This document shows positions 4,714 through 5,593 of a stretch of DNA of 5,593 bases, one piece after another. A program made the position numbers and the translations under genes. The notes under the pieces were generated by a model. It saw only the letters and a program-made list of their open reading frames with translations. It was not told where the DNA came from and did not search any database. Source of the stretch: Caulobacterales bacterium RIFOXYB1_FULL_67_16 (GTDB lineage Bacteria; Pseudomonadota; Alphaproteobacteria; Caulobacterales; Caulobacteraceae); assembly GCA_001796045.1 (NCBI GenBank), contig MGLN01000170.1, positions 1-5,593 of the forward strand, written 5' to 3'. How positions within the stretch are numbered: position 1 is the stretch's first letter; every line of letters starts with the position of its first letter.

Positions 4714-5274
4714 CTATTTTTTCGACGGCAGGGGCCGAGCGGGCGCCTGCATCGAGGCGACCAGCCGCTCGATGTCGGCGTCGTTCAGCAGGGGTCCGGA
4801 CTGTTTGGCGGTGATCCGGCCCATGGCGTCGACGGCGAAGGTCTCGGGCACGCCGGAGATGCCCAGGTCCAGACCGGCCCGACCCTCGCGGTCCACCAGA
4901 ACCATCGCATAGGGATCGCCCAGCTCGTCCAGGAAGGCGCGGGTGGCGACGGGCTCGTCCTTGTAGGCCACCCCGACGACGGCGATCCCGCGCGCCTTCA
5001 GCGCCAGCAGCTTGGGGTGTTCGATCCGGCAGGGGGCGCACCAGGAGGCGAAGACATTCACCAGCATGGGCCGCCTCACCCCGGCGGTCTTGAGGTCCAG
5101 CTGACCCGGCCCGGCCGTGTCGCCGGTCAGCATGGGCAGGACGGTTTCGGGGATCGGCTGACCGACCAGGGCGTCGGGCTTGAAGGCGGGATCGCGCTTC
5201 AGCGACCAGCCGATGAAGAGGGCCGCCAGGGCCGACAGGACCACCAGGGGCAGGAAGGCCAGCCAGCGGTTCAT
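4714..5274 (-). CDS. ccmG: Cytochrome c biogenesis thioredoxin CcmG/DsbE
   Basis: This 186-aa membrane-anchored periplasmic thioredoxin reduces the heme-binding cysteines of apocytochrome c or CcmH in System I cytochrome c maturation. An N-terminal anchor spans about residues 5-23. The thioredoxin-like domain carries W-C-A-P-C (Cys79, Cys82). It also has the CcmG-type G-V-P-E-T-F with the cis-proline at 143 and the neighbouring acidic residue. The central V-N-V-F-A-S-W strand is typical. The start at 5272-5274 overlaps the ccmD stop by four bases (ATGA), a sign of translational coupling. The likely ribosome-binding site AGGG (5283-5286) ends 8 bases before the ATG and lies in the arm of a hairpin formed by repeat copy D. 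The C-terminus has a lysine-ended tail rich in Pro and Ala. No hairpin-plus-T-run terminator is visible after the stop. Confidence 0.95.
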   Translation of the reverse strand: MNRWLAFLPLVVLSALAALFIGWSLKRDPAFKPDALVGQPIPETVLPMLTGDTAGPGQLDLKTAGVRRPMLVNVFASWCAPCRIEHPKLLALKARGIAVVGVAYKDEPVATRAFLDELGDPYAMVLVDREGRAGLDLGISGVPETFAVDAMGRITAKQSGPLLNDADIERLVASMQAPARPLPSKK

Positions 5275-5489
5275 GCCTCGGGCCCTATCGTGCTTCGCAC
5301 TACTTGAGGGCGCGGGAAGACTGCCGCGTCTGATGTTGCGCTCTGGTCTTTTTCCAGACGCTCGAGTTCCCGCTTCCATTTGCGAGAGGCGACGACGGCG
5401 CGGGCCGTCAGGGCGGCCAGGACCAGGGCGCTGACGCCCCAGGCGGGCCAGACGAAGGCGGCGTATGGGCTCATGTCGAGGTCGAGCAT
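5271..5489 (-). CDS. ccmD: Heme exporter protein CcmD
   Basis: This 72-aa single-span membrane protein works with CcmABC in release of holo-CcmE during cytochrome c maturation. The pattern is typical: M-L-D-L-D-M-S-P-Y-A-A-F-V-W-P-A-W-G-V leads into a membrane helix (about residues 10-32), followed by a basic cytoplasmic segment (R-K-W-K-R-E-L-E-R). A GGAGG (5496-5500) sits 6 bases before the ATG at 5487-5489, which supports that start. The ccmC stop is one base upstream. The protein is slightly long for CcmD. Part of its last 17 or so residues is encoded by REP-like repeat copy D (5282-5311), suggesting the tail was acquired when the repeat inserted. Confidence 0.9.
   Translation of the reverse strand: MLDLDMSPYAAFVWPAWGVSALVLAALTARAVVASRKWKRELERLEKDQSATSDAAVFPRPQVVRSTIGPEA
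5282..5311 (+). repeat. REP-like structured repeat, copy D, inside the ccmD 3' end
   Basis: The outer stem is GCCCT (5282-5286) with AGGGC (5307-5311). The inner hairpin is GTGC (5290-5293) with GCAC (5297-5300) around TTC. The signature CTATCG, hairpin, CTACTTGAG matches copy C on its - strand. The inner arms are swapped relative to copy C (GTGC/GCAC against GCAC/GTGC), and the outer arms differ, yet both still pair. In the ccm transcript the arm nearest ccmG contains its presumed ribosome-binding site. Confidence 0.7.
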
Positions 5490-5490
5490 C

Positions 5491-5593
5491 TTAGGCCTCC
5501 AGGACCTGGCGCGCGCGCAGGGTCAGGACGCGGCGGCGGCGGATCTCGGTGCGGATCGCCGTCAGCCACAGGGCCAGAAACAGCACGCCATAG
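5491..5593 (-). CDS. ccmC: Heme exporter permease CcmC, C-terminal end (partial)
   Basis: The last 33 codons of a gene run in from the right edge and end with TAA at 5491-5493. The visible residues, Y-G-V-L-F-L-A-L-W-L-T-A-I-R-T-E-I-R-R-R-R, form the end of a final membrane helix followed by a basic cytoplasmic tail, as in CcmC. The position one base before ccmD and ahead of ccmG supports the ccmC-ccmD-ccmG order of System I operons. CcmC binds heme and loads it onto CcmE. The fragment is too short for independent proof, so the call leans on context. Confidence 0.8.
   Translation of the reverse strand, partial: YGVLFLALWLTAIRTEIRRRRVLTLRARQVLEA

Noticed and set aside
5275..5379. Longer start for CcmG (35 extra residues)
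   Set aside because: This overlaps ccmD in another frame. The ATG at 5274 gives a normal membrane anchor and the classic ATGA overlap.

Overview
The window is GC-rich and densely coded. It probably comes from an alphaproteobacterium of the Caulobacterales (Brevundimonas/Caulobacter type). This is an inference from base composition, a textbook CtrA box (TTAA-N7-TTAAC), an Fe-S type bacterial photolyase whose key residues fall at the Agrobacterium PhrB positions, and a System I cytochrome c maturation operon. No species can be named from sequence alone.

Layout, left to right. (a) 1-624, + strand: the C-terminal part of a short-chain dehydrogenase closely resembling the type-2 3-hydroxyacyl-CoA dehydrogenase / HSD17B10 group. 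Its visible 5' end carries an exact 76-bp tandem duplication that breaks the reading frame. This is either a real disruption or an assembly artefact at a sequence end. (b) 625-867: a gene-free stretch with three copies of a structured REP-like palindrome, a strong leftward-facing terminator hairpin, and a possible tRNA promoter. (c) 868-942: tRNA-Gly(GCC), followed by a terminator that also serves the convergent DUF3429 membrane-protein gene (1015-1476, - strand). (d) 1624-3522, + strand: a tight two-gene unit encoding a DCC/DUF393 thiol-oxidoreductase-like protein and an Fe-S (6-4) photolyase of the PhrB family. The divergent DUF3429 gene is a plausible partner in a light-damage neighbourhood. 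(e) 3615-4385, + strand: an M48-family outer-membrane lipoprotein metalloprotease. (f) 4386-4637, - strand: an unrecognised 83-aa Ala/Pro-rich protein whose stop codon abuts that of the protease. A perfect CtrA site lies in its upstream gap. (g) 4714-5593, - strand: ccmG, ccmD and the end of ccmC, the last genes of a cytochrome c maturation operon.

The most interesting non-coding signal is the structured repeat family. There are three copies near 635-786 and a fourth at 5282-5311, inside the end of ccmD. The arms of the outer and inner stems differ between copies but keep pairing, which points to selection on the folded form. The ccmD copy places the likely ccmG ribosome-binding site inside the hairpin. 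The second notable signal is the CtrA box in front of the small unknown gene.
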